Program-made: the position numbers and the translations under genes
Source: Pedobacter hartonius
GTDB lineage: Bacteria > Bacteroidota > Bacteroidia > Sphingobacteriales > Sphingobacteriaceae
DNA: 64,000 nt
Assembly: GCF_900107535.1 (NCBI RefSeq)
Contig: NZ_FNRA01000004.1
Location: 186,001 to 250,000 of the forward strand
Direction of reading: 5' to 3'
The notes under the pieces: model-generated
The model's database searches: none
The model's input: the letters and a program-made list of their open reading frames with translations, nothing else
Told to the model about the DNA's origin: nothing
Shown here: in pieces, positions 27,327-37,431 of the stretch
How the letters are laid out: each line of letters begins with the position of its first letter
How positions within the stretch are numbered: the stretch's first letter is position 1

Positions 27327-28241
27327 ATGAAAAGCAAAACGCCTAAAGTCACTAAGATAGAATCCATTTCCGAAATTCACCGTATGGCGGGAATTGCTGG
27401 TCCGGTTCATCCCTTGATCAGTTTAATGGAAGCCCGGCAGGTTATGAACTTGTGCCAGTCCCCGGTAAGCTATGTTGTGTGTTTTTACATGATCAGTTTT
27501 GTAACTAAACTGTCCGGAAAATTTCAGTATGGCCAGGAGCATTATGACTTTGACGACGGCAGTCTGATATTTACGGCGCCCAACCAGGTAACGGGTCAAA
27601 TAGTAGCTTATAATGATAATGAGGGTTTATCACTTTTTATACATTCAGATTTCCTGCGGGGACACCCTTTGGCAGCGAAGATCAAACAGTTCGGTTTCTT
27701 TTCATATGCGGCTAACGAGGCCTTACATCTTTCTGAGCAGGAGAAGGCAACAATGCTGTCCATTTATAACATCATCCGGGAGGAACTCAATAGCCGTATC
27801 GATGACTTCAGCCAGGAAGTGATCATTGCTCAGATCGAATTGTTGCTAAGTTATGCCAAGCGATTCTACAAGCGCCAGTTCATCACGCGTCAAGCGGTGA
27901 ACAATGATCTCCTGAAAAAACTGGAAGAATTGTTGGATACTTACTTTGAAAAAGACAAATCAGCCAACCAGGGCGTTCCCACCGTTCAATACCTTGCAGA
28001 GCAATTAAATTATTCGCCCAATTATTTAAGTGACCTGCTGCGTTCGCTCACCGGACTGACCGCACAGCAGCATATCCACGAAAAATTGATCCAGAGATCA
28101 AAAGAACTACTTTCGTCTACAGAACTAAGCATCAGTGAGGTAGCCTACCAGTTAGGTTTTGAGCATTCCCAGTCCTTTAGCAGGCTTTTTAAAAACAAAA
28201 CAAAGCTCTCACCACTGGAATTCAGACTTTCCTTCAATTGA
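27327..28241 (+). CDS. AraC-family transcriptional regulator
   Basis: 304 residues. An N-terminal cupin-like sensor region (about 1-180) is followed by a linker and a C-terminal double helix-turn-helix (about 205-300), with LAEQLNYSPNYLSDLLRSL and then ISEVAYQLGFEHSQSFSRLFK. The last part is the AraC signature. I chose the start at MKSKTPK because an ATG ten codons earlier lies inside the preceding terminator hairpin. It may control the SDR gene just upstream; the effector is unknown. Confidence 0.92.
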   Translation: MKSKTPKVTKIESISEIHRMAGIAGPVHPLISLMEARQVMNLCQSPVSYVVCFYMISFVTKLSGKFQYGQEHYDFDDGSLIFTAPNQVTGQIVAYNDNEGLSLFIHSDFLRGHPLAAKIKQFGFFSYAANEALHLSEQEKATMLSIYNIIREELNSRIDDFSQEVIIAQIELLLSYAKRFYKRQFITRQAVNNDLLKKLEELLDTYFEKDKSANQGVPTVQYLAEQLNYSPNYLSDLLRSLTGLTAQQHIHEKLIQRSKELLSSTELSISEVAYQLGFEHSQSFSRLFKNKTKLSPLEFRLSFN

Positions 28242-28402
28242 TTCCAATTGTAATCTGAGATGCACAGCCGATAGAAATAGGGTATCACATAGGATAAAGC
28301 TAACATAGAGAAGTCGGTGTATTGGTAACAAATGTTTTTGCGATGAGGAAAATCGCCGTTCCCACATGGTTGCCAAACTGTATCGCGGTGGATATTTTTG
28401 TC

Positions 28403-28470
28403 TGAACCGATTGATATGAAATAAAACAAAAAGCCCCTTAAATCATACGATTTAAGGGGCTTTGCAGACA
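28403..28470 (-). terminator. Intrinsic terminator of tRNA-Pro and its conserved flank
   Basis: On the minus strand AGCCCCTTAAATC and GATTTAAGGGGCT form a 13-bp stem with a short loop (28432-28461), followed by TTTTTGTTTT. It lies 25 bases after the tRNA 3' end. The whole flank recurs in diverged form near 25.9 kb. Confidence 0.75.
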
Positions 28471-28486
28471 TTTGATAGTCCGTAAG

Positions 28487-28560
28487 TCGGGGTGGCAGGA
28501 TTCGAACCTACGACCTCCTGCTCCCAAAGCAGGCGCGATACCGGGCTACGCTACACCCCG
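28487..28560 (-). tRNA. tRNA-Pro, anticodon TGG
   Basis: A 74-nt cloverleaf on the minus strand. The acceptor arms CGGGGTG and CACCCCG pair perfectly, with discriminator A. The anticodon stem-loop is CCTGC-TTTGGGA-GCAGG with anticodon TGG (reads CCA and other Pro codons by wobble). The T arm holds the invariant GGTTCGAATCC. The D arm AGCGTAGCCCGGT is normal. The 3' CCA is not encoded. An intrinsic terminator follows downstream. Confidence 0.95.
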
Positions 28561-28806
28561 AAAACATGGTATCACCTTTTTTCCTCTTGCGAAGGATCTG
28601 CGGTTTAACAATTGTGACGTCGTTTGCAGAAGCTTTATCATTCAGACCATAACGGTCTTTCTGATTTGGCGTGCGACAAAGGTAAAGAAATTGATGACAT
28701 TTTTACGGTCTGCAGGTATTAAAAACGTAGAAAATTCTTAAAACCTTGTCTTTCAAGGAGAAAAATATTAAAATAATTTCATTATCTATCTAAGAAATGT
28801 ATGTTA

Positions 28807-28814
28807 TATTTTTG
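28807..28814 (+). promoter_or_regulatory. Candidate -7 box (TATTTTTG) for the esterase gene
   Basis: TATTTTTG matches the Bacteroidota -7 consensus TAnnTTTG and ends 30 bases before the chosen start codon, a sensible leader length. The upstream -33 TTTG element is not clear. Confidence 0.4.
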
Positions 28815-28844
28815 TATCTTTATACGTATAAACATTATCTTTCT

Positions 28845-29684
28845 ATGATAAAAAATATGCTGTTATCCCTACTCGTACTGGGATCTGTTTACCTCGATAA
28901 AGTACAGGCTGCTAAAGTAGATACCGTTAGCACGTATAGTACTGCCATGAAAAAGAACATCAAAGCGGTTGTCATTACTCCGGATAGTTACGCCAAAGGA
29001 AAAGTATTCCCGGTGGTCTATCTTTTACATGGGGCGGGGCAAAACTATTCTGACTGGGTAAAGAATGCTGCATTCGTGCCGGCTGCGGCCGATCAGTACC
29101 AGCAAATTATTGTTTGTCCGGATGGAAATATAACCAGCTGGTATTTCGACAGCCCGGTAAATGAAGCCTGGAAATATGAAACTTACGTAACTAAGGAGTT
29201 GCTGCCCTGGATTGATGCCCACTATAAGACCATTAATGACCGTAAAGGCAGGGGAATTACCGGTCTGAGCATGGGAGGGCACGGCGCGCTGTACCTTGCT
29301 TTTAAACACCAGGACCTTTTCGGCACTGCCGGAAGCATGAGCGGGGGAGTGGATATCCGCCCTTTTCCAAAGAACTGGAGAATTGAAGAAAGGCTGGGCA
29401 CATATGCAGAACATCCCGAGAACTGGGAGAAAAACACAGTGATCAATATGCTGCATTTACTTACACCCAACTCGCTTGCCTTGATCATTGATTGTGGTAC
29501 CAGCGATTTCTTTTATCAGGTGAATCTGAACCTCCATGAAAAATTGCTGGAAAGGAATATCGCCCATGATTTTATAAGCCGGCCGGGCGGACATACCTGG
29601 CCGTACTGGGCAAATGCGGTGAAGTACCAGATGTTATTCATGAGTACTTATTTTAATAAGGAACAACCTGCAGCAAATCCGTAA
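28845..29684 (+). CDS. Secreted esterase of the esterase D / tributyrin esterase type
   Basis: I start it at MIKNMLLSLL (279 residues), which gives a signal peptide ending VQAA (about residue 23); the ATG 16 codons earlier overlaps a likely promoter. The enzyme has VVYLLHGAGQNYSDW (oxyanion region), nucleophile elbow GLSMGG (Ser142), a CGTSDFF acid and a PGGHTWPYW histidine. This is the alpha/beta-hydrolase layout of putative esterases related to S-formylglutathione hydrolase and feruloyl or acetyl-xylan esterases. It is single and ends in a terminator. The natural ester is unknown. Confidence 0.88.
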   Translation: MIKNMLLSLLVLGSVYLDKVQAAKVDTVSTYSTAMKKNIKAVVITPDSYAKGKVFPVVYLLHGAGQNYSDWVKNAAFVPAAADQYQQIIVCPDGNITSWYFDSPVNEAWKYETYVTKELLPWIDAHYKTINDRKGRGITGLSMGGHGALYLAFKHQDLFGTAGSMSGGVDIRPFPKNWRIEERLGTYAEHPENWEKNTVINMLHLLTPNSLALIIDCGTSDFFYQVNLNLHEKLLERNIAHDFISRPGGHTWPYWANAVKYQMLFMSTYFNKEQPAANP

Positions 29685-29712
29685 CGCGTATTTGCCTTTC
29701 ATATCCGTTAAA

Positions 29713-29742
29713 AACCCTTCCAAAACGGAAGGGTTCTTTGTT
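29713..29742 (+). terminator. Intrinsic terminator of the esterase gene
   Basis: AACCCTTCC (29713-29721), a five-base loop and GGAAGGGTT (29727-29735) form a 9-bp stem followed by CTTTGTTTG, 29 bases after the stop codon. Confidence 0.75.
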
Positions 29743-30119
29743 TGAAATCTTGGTTAATTAGTCTGTTTACGTATAAGGTGTTGAATATAAACTGATTGTA
29801 TGGTTGTTTTTGTTTTAGTATAGTCATTGGCTATAAATATTTAAAACTACTGATATGATCGCATTACTTCTTTTTGCTGGCCTTAGACGGTGTAGCTTAA
29901 AAACAATGAAAACGGTTTATCGTAATTATTCTGCTAAATTTATAATTATTTTCCTGGGTGGCATGCTGCTGCTTATCAGTATTCTTTATCTGGTACAAAA
30001 TGGGTATGTGATCTTAAAATGGTAAGTTAAATTATGGGAAGTTTAGGATGTACATACGGATGAGCGCATCTTAATGATATAGCCGTTAGGTAAAAAAGAA
30101 TTGATAAATAGCTACTCTG
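29743..30119. other. Spacer before the sensor kinase, with a possible small gene
   Basis: 377 bases. The only coding candidate is the small membrane peptide listed separately. A T-rich stretch around 29810-29845 with TATAAATA could be a promoter, but no full consensus is present. The rest shows nothing recognisable. Confidence 0.4.
29855..30025 (+). CDS. Possible small single-span membrane protein
   Basis: A 56-codon frame with an internal ATG (29906) that gives a 39-residue form: a basic start MKTVYRNYSAKF, a strong hydrophobic helix IIIFLGGMLLLISILYLV, and a short tail NGYVILKW. The positive-inside layout is that of a real single-pass membrane peptide. It lies 94 bases ahead of a membrane sensor kinase, so it could be a small partner. 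No ribosome-binding site is evident and no family is recognised. Confidence 0.4.
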   Translation: MIALLLFAGLRRCSLKTMKTVYRNYSAKFIIIFLGGMLLLISILYLVQNGYVILKW

Positions 30120-31874
30120 ATGAAGATAAAAACTAAACTCCGCCTCGGATTTGGGTTCCTGTTTGTGATGGTACTGCTGTTCGGATTCATCTCGCTTTAT
30201 TACATGAACCAGATTTCGTTAAGTGCAAAAGTGATTTTGAAGGACAACTATGAGACCCTGAGTTATACCAGGGATATGAGGTCGATCCTGGATCAGCATG
30301 ATCTTCCTTTATCCAAAGAGATGATCGTGCAGTTTTCCAGAAAACTTGACCTGGAACAGAGAAATGTTACCGAGGTTGGCGAAGGACAGGTTATTCATAC
30401 CCTAAAAGCTGCTTTTAGGGTGATGACGAATCCAACCATTGCACAGGACCAGCAAATAATGGCATTGGCAAAGATAAGGATACAGCTAATGCGCATTGAC
30501 CGTCTGAATATGGATGCGATCCTGAGAAAGAATGCTGTTGCGCAGGAAGCGGCGAAAAAAGCCAGTCTATACCTGGTGACTGCAGCTTCCTTCTGTTTTC
30601 TGGTGCTGTTTTCTTTTATTGTGAACTTCCCTGGTTTCGTAGCAAATCCCCTGAGAGAATTTTCAGAGGCGATTAAAGAAATTGGCCGCAAGAACTATAA
30701 ACAGCGGCTCCGGTTTGATGGTTCTGATGAATTCTCAGAACTGGCAAGGTCCTTTAACGAGATGGTGTCAGAGCTGAACAAATGGGAAAATAGTAACCTG
30801 GCAAAAATCCAGTCCGAGAAGTTAAGGATCGAAGCGATCATTGAACAGATGCAGGATGCAATTATTGGGCTGAATGAGGGACAGGAAATACTATTTATGA
30901 ATAAAGTAGCCGCACAGTTGCTCAACCTTAACGAGGGAGAGGTAGTGGGCCTAAATGTAAAAGACCTGATGAAGAAAAATGACCTGCTGACAAGGATATT
31001 GAAGAGTGAAGGAAGCCTGCAGCCCATAAAGATCTATGCGGATAATAAGGAGTCTTATTTCCAGCTACAGAAAAGGGAAATCGTTGTACCTGTTGTTGAT
31101 GATCAGGATGGATTCGTGGTCATGGAAACAGGAAAAACAGCGGGCTTGGTATACATTCTTAATAATATTACGCAGTTCAAGGAGCTTGACGAAGCCAAGA
31201 CAAACTTTATCGCCACGGTATCCCATGAGTTGAGAACGCCAATATCATCTATCAAAATGAGTTTGAAATTAATGGATGACGAACGTATAGGAATGATGAA
31301 CCCGGAGCAAAAGCAGCTGCTGGAACATATCAAAGACGATTGCAGTCGTTTGCTGAAAATTACCAGCGAGCTGCTCGATCTGGCGCAGGTAGAAACGGGA
31401 AACCTGCAGCTGAACTTTGTGAAGACCCATCCTGAGGAAATCGTTAATTATGCACTGAATGCTGTGAACTTTCAGGCAGAGCAGCGGAATATCCGACTGG
31501 AGCTGATCACTGGCGACCACCTGCCGGCCGTTAATGCTGACATGGAAAAAACGGCCTGGGTGCTGATTAATTTCCTGTCTAATGCCTTGCGCTACAGTCC
31601 GGATAAGTCGGCAGTACAGATCAGCATTATAGAAAAAAATAAAGCAATCGAGTTTTCTGTACGTGACTACGGAAAGGGAATTGACGAGCAGTATCAGAAA
31701 AAGTTGTTCGACCGTTATTTTCAGGTGCCGACAGACGGAAACAACAAATCGGGATCAGGACTGGGACTGGCCATTTCTAAAGATTTTATTGAAGCCGAGA
31801 ATGGAAAGATCTGGGTGGAAAGTGAAATAGGTACAGGAAGCCGTTTTTGTTTCCTGCTTCCGGTTGCGGAATAA
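30120..31874 (+). CDS. Membrane sensor histidine kinase with HAMP and PAS domains
   Basis: 584 residues. Transmembrane helices lie at about 9-29 and 150-172, enclosing a periplasmic four-helix-type sensor of about 120 residues. A HAMP domain (about 172-225), a PAS domain (about 235-350) and a HisKA domain follow, with phospho-acceptor His369 in TVSHELRTP. The HATPase_c domain has N-box NFLSNALRYS, G1 DYGKGI and G2 GSGLGLAI. It resembles KinB/NtrY-like kinases. No response regulator lies next to it, so it is an orphan kinase. It converges on hutG with only 32 bases between the stop codons. Confidence 0.93.
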   Translation: MKIKTKLRLGFGFLFVMVLLFGFISLYYMNQISLSAKVILKDNYETLSYTRDMRSILDQHDLPLSKEMIVQFSRKLDLEQRNVTEVGEGQVIHTLKAAFRVMTNPTIAQDQQIMALAKIRIQLMRIDRLNMDAILRKNAVAQEAAKKASLYLVTAASFCFLVLFSFIVNFPGFVANPLREFSEAIKEIGRKNYKQRLRFDGSDEFSELARSFNEMVSELNKWENSNLAKIQSEKLRIEAIIEQMQDAIIGLNEGQEILFMNKVAAQLLNLNEGEVVGLNVKDLMKKNDLLTRILKSEGSLQPIKIYADNKESYFQLQKREIVVPVVDDQDGFVVMETGKTAGLVYILNNITQFKELDEAKTNFIATVSHELRTPISSIKMSLKLMDDERIGMMNPEQKQLLEHIKDDCSRLLKITSELLDLAQVETGNLQLNFVKTHPEEIVNYALNAVNFQAEQRNIRLELITGDHLPAVNADMEKTAWVLINFLSNALRYSPDKSAVQISIIEKNKAIEFSVRDYGKGIDEQYQKKLFDRYFQVPTDGNNKSGSGLGLAISKDFIEAENGKIWVESEIGTGSRFCFLLPVAE

Positions 31875-31906
31875 ATGGAAGCTTAACTGAGTATATTACA
31901 GCTACC

Positions 31907-32899
31907 TCATCCTGTAACCAAATTGAAAGCCAGCGCTGCTGCCAGTTTGGCTGTCCGGTGATCCGGATCATACCCAGGGTTATACTCTGCAATATCCATG
32001 CTGATGATTTTTTTGCTGTCAATAATGAACTGCAGGCATTTAAAGAAAAACGGATCAGGGAAAAGACCTGAATAGGCCGGAGCGCTTACACCCGGTGCTA
32101 CTGAAGCCGCAAATACGTCAAGGTCAATGGTCAGGTAAATATGGGAACAGCCCTGAATAAATTTTTCCACCTTTGAAAGGATCTCCTGCTCATTGGTGGT
32201 GCAGAATTCCCTGGCTGGAATGAATGTTGCACTTAGTTGTGTTGCCGTTTGGTACAGTTGTCTGGTATTGCTGTTCTGCTGTATGCCCAGCACCAGGTAG
32301 TGGAATGGCTTCTTGTCCTGCCGGCAGTTGACGGCAATCTCAAAAAATCCTGTCCCTGAAGTGCTAAGCCCTCCGGTAGGTTCACGAAGATCAAAATGGG
32401 CATCAAAGTTAATGATCCCTATAGTAGTTGTATCATCGATATGGTTACTGATCCCTTTATAATGCCCGTAGGCAATTTCATGTCCGCCACCAATAACAAG
32501 GGGCTGATACCCGTAAAACAAGGCCGTTTCAACAAGGTTGGCCAGCTCGGTCTGTGCTTCTTCCATCGCTTCAGTTTCACATATGATATCGCCCAGATCT
32601 ATAAAAAGTGCTTCTTCCGCAAGATGAACGGGTAAATTCCCGCAGGCCTGCCTGAAACACAGCGGGCCGTCTTTGGCACCTACGCGGCCCCCGTTACGCA
32701 ACACCCCTTCATCACAGGCAAAGCCTATTAATGCGACATTCCGCTCCCCTGATGGGGCAACAGGTATCAGCTCTTCCAGTAAGTTGACGGTAAGGATACG
32801 CTGATGCCAGCGTTGCGAGGCAGGATCAGTACCGTCGGTACGGCCTTTCCAGGTGCCTTTTATAGTGTTGCTGTAAAAAGCTGGATTAACGACGGTCAT
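31907..32899 (-). CDS. hutG: Formimidoylglutamase (HutG), arginase/ureohydrolase family
   Basis: 330 residues of the ureohydrolase fold. Metal ligands are visible: GGGHE (His140), NFDAHFD (Asp166, His168, Asp170) and TIDLDVF (Asp259, Asp261). In the hut context it should split N-formimino-L-glutamate into L-glutamate and formamide, the last step of histidine degradation. The family also holds arginase and agmatinase; the assignment rests on the operon. It is the last gene of the hut series, 82 bases after hutI, and converges on the sensor kinase. Confidence 0.9.
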   Translation of the reverse strand: MTVVNPAFYSNTIKGTWKGRTDGTDPASQRWHQRILTVNLLEELIPVAPSGERNVALIGFACDEGVLRNGGRVGAKDGPLCFRQACGNLPVHLAEEALFIDLGDIICETEAMEEAQTELANLVETALFYGYQPLVIGGGHEIAYGHYKGISNHIDDTTTIGIINFDAHFDLREPTGGLSTSGTGFFEIAVNCRQDKKPFHYLVLGIQQNSNTRQLYQTATQLSATFIPAREFCTTNEQEILSKVEKFIQGCSHIYLTIDLDVFAASVAPGVSAPAYSGLFPDPFFFKCLQFIIDSKKIISMDIAEYNPGYDPDHRTAKLAAALAFNLVTG

Positions 32900-32981
32900 A
32901 TTTGGTTGTCTAATAGAGATTTAAGGTACAAACTAATAAACGTTTTAAAAGCACTGATGGCCGTAAAATTACTTTCTGTAG

Positions 32982-34211
32982 CTATAATCTACGCACTCCG
33001 TTTTTCCAGACCATATGGGGTTTTAATTTACCCTGATGGTATAAGATCTCCCGGTAGTCATTGCAGGGATAGGCCTGCATGTCGGCTTTCATACCCCGTA
33101 TGAGCATACCCCGGTCATTCATACCCAATGCCTGTGCGGCCCTGAATGTTAACCCCGCAAAAACTTCTGCAGTGCCCAGTTTCTCTGCGGCACTCATTAC
33201 TGAAGCCTGCATAAGGAGGTCGCCCATGGGTGCTGATCCCGGGTTCCAGTCGCTCGCTATGGCCACACATGCCCCGGCATCCAGTAATTTTCTTGCAGGT
33301 GCATAAGGCAGGCCCAGGCCCAGTGACGCACCTGGTAAAACTACAGCCACTGTAGAAGAGCCTTTCAGCAGGTTAATTTCCTTTTCAGTAACCGCCTCAA
33401 GATGGTCGGCAGAAAGAGCTCCTGTTTCCACTGCAATATGAAGACCCCCGGTACTGAACTGATCTGCATGTACAGTAAGCTGAAAACCCATGGCCTTTGC
33501 AGCGCGGAGGTAAGGCAGTGCTTCAATACTGCTGAATGCGCTTTCTTCGATGAAAATATCCATACGTTTTGCCAGGTCCTCTGCTTTGACCAGTGGGAGC
33601 AGGTCTTTCAGTACATGATTAAGGTAATCCGCTGCCGTTCCCGGGAAGTCTTTAGGCAGCAGGTGTGCGGCCAGGCAGGTGGGTACGAGTTCTGCCACAG
33701 ACGATTCAGAAACTTTCCTGATCGCTCTCAGCTGTTTCAGTTCATTGGCTACGTCCAGTCCATAACCGCTCTTTACTTCTATGGTGGTCACCCCTTCGTT
33801 TAAATGCCGCTCTGCCCGCTGTTGCAGCAGTGCAGTAAGGGCAGTTTCATCCGCTGCGCGTGTTTGGATGACGGAGTCCCAGATGCCACCGCCGTTTCTG
33901 GCAATTTCCAGGTATGACTTTCCCTGGATGCGCATGCTGTAATCTTTCGCCCTGTTTCCAGCGAAACAGATGTGGGTATGGCAATCGATAAATCCCGGGA
34001 GCAATACATTTTCTCCTGCGGTCTCTTCTACCTGTATTCCCGGGTTCCGGGCGTATAGCTCTTCAAAATTGCCGGTTTCAAGAATTAATCCCTGATCAGT
34101 GATCACCCCTGCGCCTGCAATCACCTGAAGACGCCTATCGTCTATTGCTCCGTTTAGGGGTAAGTCCTCCAGGGTGAGGATCTGGCTGAAGGGACCGGTT
34201 AATGTCTTCAT
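32982..34211 (-). CDS. hutI: Imidazolonepropionase (HutI)
   Basis: A 409-residue amidohydrolase that opens 4-imidazolone-5-propanoate to N-formimino-L-glutamate, step three of histidine breakdown. The metal motif GFIDCHTHICFAG (His78, His80) sits after a small N-terminal beta domain. VHADQF and the SDHLEAV segment supply further ligands, and SDWNPGSAPM carries the catalytic Asp. Length and order of motifs are normal. It starts six bases after hutU, so the two are probably translationally coupled. It acts in the cytoplasm. Confidence 0.95.
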   Translation of the reverse strand: MKTLTGPFSQILTLEDLPLNGAIDDRRLQVIAGAGVITDQGLILETGNFEELYARNPGIQVEETAGENVLLPGFIDCHTHICFAGNRAKDYSMRIQGKSYLEIARNGGGIWDSVIQTRAADETALTALLQQRAERHLNEGVTTIEVKSGYGLDVANELKQLRAIRKVSESSVAELVPTCLAAHLLPKDFPGTAADYLNHVLKDLLPLVKAEDLAKRMDIFIEESAFSSIEALPYLRAAKAMGFQLTVHADQFSTGGLHIAVETGALSADHLEAVTEKEINLLKGSSTVAVVLPGASLGLGLPYAPARKLLDAGACVAIASDWNPGSAPMGDLLMQASVMSAAEKLGTAEVFAGLTFRAAQALGMNDRGMLIRGMKADMQAYPCNDYREILYHQGKLKPHMVWKNGVRRL

Positions 34212-34217
34212 ATCAAT

Positions 34218-35891
34218 TTATCCTATAGCTAAACCAAACTTTTCTGCCCATTTTTCTGCCTGGTCATATCCTGCATCGGCATGCCGGAAGATGCCCATGG
34301 CCGGGTCATTATACAGTACGCGACGGATGCAGGATGCTGCTCTCTCCGTTCCATCTGCCAGGACCACCATACCAGCATGCTGGGAATAGCCCATTCCCAC
34401 GCCGCCGCCATGATGAAAAGATACCCAGGTGGCACCACCGGAAGTGTTGGCCATCAGGTTCAACAGCGGCCAGTCTGATACCGCATCGGAACCATCTTTC
34501 ATGGATTCAGTTTCCCTGTTTGGTGATGCAACGGAGCCGCAGTCCAGGTGGTCGCGGCCAATCACGATAGGGCCTTTCACCTTTCCGCTGGCCACCAGTT
34601 CATTGAACAGCAATCCTGCTTTTTCGCGCTCTCCCATGCCAAGCCAGCAGATTCTTGCAGGCAAACCCTGGAAACTGATCTTCTCCTGTGCCTTTTGCAG
34701 CCAGTTGATCAGGTGTGTGTTCTCCGGGAAAGCCTCCATCAGGGCACAGTCTGTAGTATAGATATCTTCAGGATCTCCGGAAAGGGCTACCCATCTGAAG
34801 GGGCCTTTGCCTTCGCAAAAAAGTGGCCTGATATAGGCGGGAATGAATCCGGGGAAATCAAAAGCATGTTCTTCTCCCCCCTGTCTGGCAAATTCCCTTA
34901 AGTTATTTCCGTAATCAAAGGTTACCGCACCCATTTTCTGCAGTTCGAGCATAAAGCCTACGTGCCTCGCCATGCTGGCCAGTGACCGTCTTTTATACGT
35001 CTCAGGATCTGTTTTTCTTAAGACCGCCGCCTCATCGGGAGACAGCCCATTGGGGATATACCCGTTCAGCGGGTCATGTGCCGATGTCTGGTCTGTCAGC
35101 ATATCTGGAACCAGCTGGTCGGCAATTAAACGTTCCAGCAAATCACCGGCATCGCTCACCAGGCCTACGGAAAGTGTTTCTCCTTTTTCCTGTGCTTCCC
35201 TGATCCAGCGGATAGCTTCTTCATAAGACCAGGTCATCCGGTCGATATATTGTGTGTCTACTCTTTTTTGTATCCTTGAAGCATCTGCATCGGCACCCAG
35301 AAAAATAGCTCCTGCCATGGCTGCTGCCAAAGGCTGCGCGCCCCCCATGCCGCCAATTCCCGCACTGACAATAAGTTTGCCTGTTAAGTTATGGCCGAAA
35401 TGCTGCCGTCCGCATTCCACGAAGGTTTCATAGGTGCCCTGCAGGATTCCCTGTGTACCGATATAGATCCAGCTGCCTGCGGTCATCTGCCCGTACATCA
35501 TGAGTCCTTTGCTGCGCAGTTCATTGAAATGCTCCCAATTTGCCCATGCCGGTACGAGGTTGCTGTTGGCAATCAGTACCCGTGGTGCTTCGGGGTGACT
35601 TCTGATGATGCCTACAGGTTTTCCGGATTGTACCAGTAAAGAATGGTGTTCATCCAGTTCCAGCAGGATCTCAATGATTTTCTGTAAGGCCTCAGGATTG
35701 CGTGCCGCCTGGCCTATGCCGCCATAAACAACCAATTCTTCGGGGTTTTCTGCTACCTGCCCGTCGAGGTTGTTCAGCAGCATTCTCAGGACAGCTTCCG
35801 TTTGCCAGCTTTTGGCATGTAACTGCATGCCTCTTGGTGCTTTATAAACAGGATGTTTGGCATAAGTATTAATAAATGCTGAATTGCTCAT
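34218..35891 (-). CDS. hutU: Urocanate hydratase (HutU)
   Basis: 557 residues from the start [14 protein letters not shown]; an ATG 11 codons earlier lies deeper inside hutH and adds an unconserved leader. The enzyme adds water to urocanate using tightly bound NAD+. The family hallmarks are present: [10 protein letters not shown] near the N-terminus, the glycine-rich [19 protein letters not shown], the [12 protein letters not shown] segment, and the C-terminal [17 protein letters not shown]. It overlaps the 3' end of hutH by 23 bases, a strong sign of one operon. Length is typical for bacterial urocanases. Confidence 0.97.
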   Translation of the reverse strand: MSNSAFINTYAKHPVYKAPRGMQLHAKSWQTEAVLRMLLNNLDGQVAENPEELVVYGGIGQAARNPEALQKIIEILLELDEHHSLLVQSGKPVGIIRSHPEAPRVLIANSNLVPAWANWEHFNELRSKGLMMYGQMTAGSWIYIGTQGILQGTYETFVECGRQHFGHNLTGKLIVSAGIGGMGGAQPLAAAMAGAIFLGADADASRIQKRVDTQYIDRMTWSYEEAIRWIREAQEKGETLSVGLVSDAGDLLERLIADQLVPDMLTDQTSAHDPLNGYIPNGLSPDEAAVLRKTDPETYKRRSLASMARHVGFMLELQKMGAVTFDYGNNLREFARQGGEEHAFDFPGFIPAYIRPLFCEGKGPFRWVALSGDPEDIYTTDCALMEAFPENTHLINWLQKAQEKISFQGLPARICWLGMGEREKAGLLFNELVASGKVKGPIVIGRDHLDCGSVASPNRETESMKDGSDAVSDWPLLNLMANTSGGATWVSFHHGGGVGMGYSQHAGMVVLADGTERAASCIRRVLYNDPAMGIFRHADAGYDQAEKWAEKFGLAIG

Positions 35892-37431
35892 ATTTCTGGA
35901 GGTTAAGGTGATGTTGTGCAGCACTGTCTTCTGCGGTATTCAGGAGTATGCCTCCCGTAATTAATTGATGCAGCTGATTGATATCATAGGCAAAGATCCT
36001 GTCTTCCGTAATTACAGGTACATACTCCCGTACCAATTCATAACAAGCTTCAATCACAGGAGCCGAGTGTAATGGCCTTCTGAATTCCAGGGCCTGTACG
36101 GCGTATAACAATTCTATGGCCTGTATATATTCCAGGTTATCTATCACCTGGTGTAATTTTCTTCCACTGATGGAGCCCATGGAAACATGGTCTTCCTGGC
36201 CCATTGAGGTGGGCACACTGTCGGCACTTGCCGGAAAACAGAGCGTCTTGTTCTCCGTAACCAGGGCTGCAGTAGTATATTGCGGAATCATCAGGCCTGA
36301 ATTTAGTCCGGCATTGGCCGTGAGCAGTTTTGGCAGGCCATACTTTCCTTCATTCATCAGGTAACACCGGCGGTCGGAAATGTTCCCCAGTTCCGCCGCA
36401 GCAACGGTGACATAATCCAGTGCCATGGCCAGTGGCTGACCATGGAAATTACCTCCACTGATGGAATCTTCAGCGCTGAAGATGATCGGATTGTCTGTTA
36501 CCGAGTTCAGTTCGATCTCCGTTAGCTCCTTAAGGTGCAGCCATGCATTGCGTGATGCGCCATGTACCTGTGGCATGCAGCGGATAGAGTAGGGGTCCTG
36601 CACCCGGCCGCAGTTCAGGTGTGATTCCCCGATCGCTGATCCTTCCAGCAGGGTTGACAGGCGGTGGGCAACCAGTATATTCCCTTTGAAGGGTCTCAGC
36701 TGGTGGAGACGCTCATCGAATGGGCGTTTGGAACCGGCCAGTCCTTCCAGTGACATAGCCCCAATGAGGTCAGCCGCGTCCAATGCGCGGCTTAAACGCT
36801 GAACGGCTTTTACAGCAAAGGCAAGGATGAACTGAGTGCCGTTGATCAGTGCAAGGCCTTCTTTCGGGCCTAATACAATAGGTTTCAGGTTATACTGTTG
36901 GAATATTTTGGCAGCCGGCACTTTCACGCCTTTGTGGCACACCTCTCCAAGACCGATAAGTGGCAGGAACAGGTGAGATAATGGGGCGAGATCACCCGAT
37001 GCACCTACAGAACCCTTTTCGGGTACTACGGGGATGATATCATGATTGATATGCCAGATGATCCTGGCCAGGGTTCGCGGGGCTATTCCGGAATAACCCT
37101 GCGCAAGGGCATGTACTTTGGTGATCATCATGATCTTTGCAATTTCCTTTGGAATGGATTTGCCCACCCCAACGCTATGGCTTTTGAGGATATTGACCTG
37201 CAGCTGAGAGGTGTCTTCCTCAGAAATATGGGTATCGCACAAAGGGCCGAAGCCTGTATTTATACCATAAACTGGTTTCTGGCTGCGTACTATTTTTTGA
37301 ACCTCTTCCCAGGATGCGCGGATCCTTCCTGCTGCTTCCTGGTCAATCATACCTGTGATCTTGCCGGATGCAAGGGCCAGGCATATCCCACTGGTCAGGT
37401 GGTCAGTTCCATAATAAAAGATATTAGACAT
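35869..37431 (-). CDS. hutH: Histidine ammonia-lyase (HutH)
   Basis: 520 residues from the start [15 protein letters not shown], chosen because the ATG 26 codons upstream would lie well inside the MarR gene. It deaminates L-histidine to urocanate. The [15 protein letters not shown] motif holds Ala144-Ser145-Gly146, which cyclises to the MIO prosthetic group. [10 protein letters not shown] (Tyr55 region) and the [11 protein letters not shown] segment with catalytic residues are intact. The start codon overlaps the stop of the marR gene by eight bases (ATGTCTAA), so regulator and enzyme are probably translationally coupled. Confidence 0.96.
   Translation of the reverse strand: MSNIFYYGTDHLTSGICLALASGKITGMIDQEAAGRIRASWEEVQKIVRSQKPVYGINTGFGPLCDTHISEEDTSQLQVNILKSHSVGVGKSIPKEIAKIMMITKVHALAQGYSGIAPRTLARIIWHINHDIIPVVPEKGSVGASGDLAPLSHLFLPLIGLGEVCHKGVKVPAAKIFQQYNLKPIVLGPKEGLALINGTQFILAFAVKAVQRLSRALDAADLIGAMSLEGLAGSKRPFDERLHQLRPFKGNILVAHRLSTLLEGSAIGESHLNCGRVQDPYSIRCMPQVHGASRNAWLHLKELTEIELNSVTDNPIIFSAEDSISGGNFHGQPLAMALDYVTVAAAELGNISDRRCYLMNEGKYGLPKLLTANAGLNSGLMIPQYTTAALVTENKTLCFPASADSVPTSMGQEDHVSMGSISGRKLHQVIDNLEYIQAIELLYAVQALEFRRPLHSAPVIEACYELVREYVPVITEDRIFAYDINQLHQLITGGILLNTAEDSAAQHHLNLQKYEQFSIY

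Noticed and set aside
28145..28471. A 108-codon minus-strand frame
   Set aside because: It covers the tRNA terminator and the end of the AraC gene; its composition is not protein-like.
28472..28741. A + strand frame starting MIVRKSGWQDSNLRPPAPKAG
   Set aside because: This is the antisense translation of tRNA-Pro, a well-known false gene in databases.
34229..35639. Several open frames on the + strand inside hutU
   Set aside because: They are antisense shadows of a GC-richer, strongly conserved urocanase gene.
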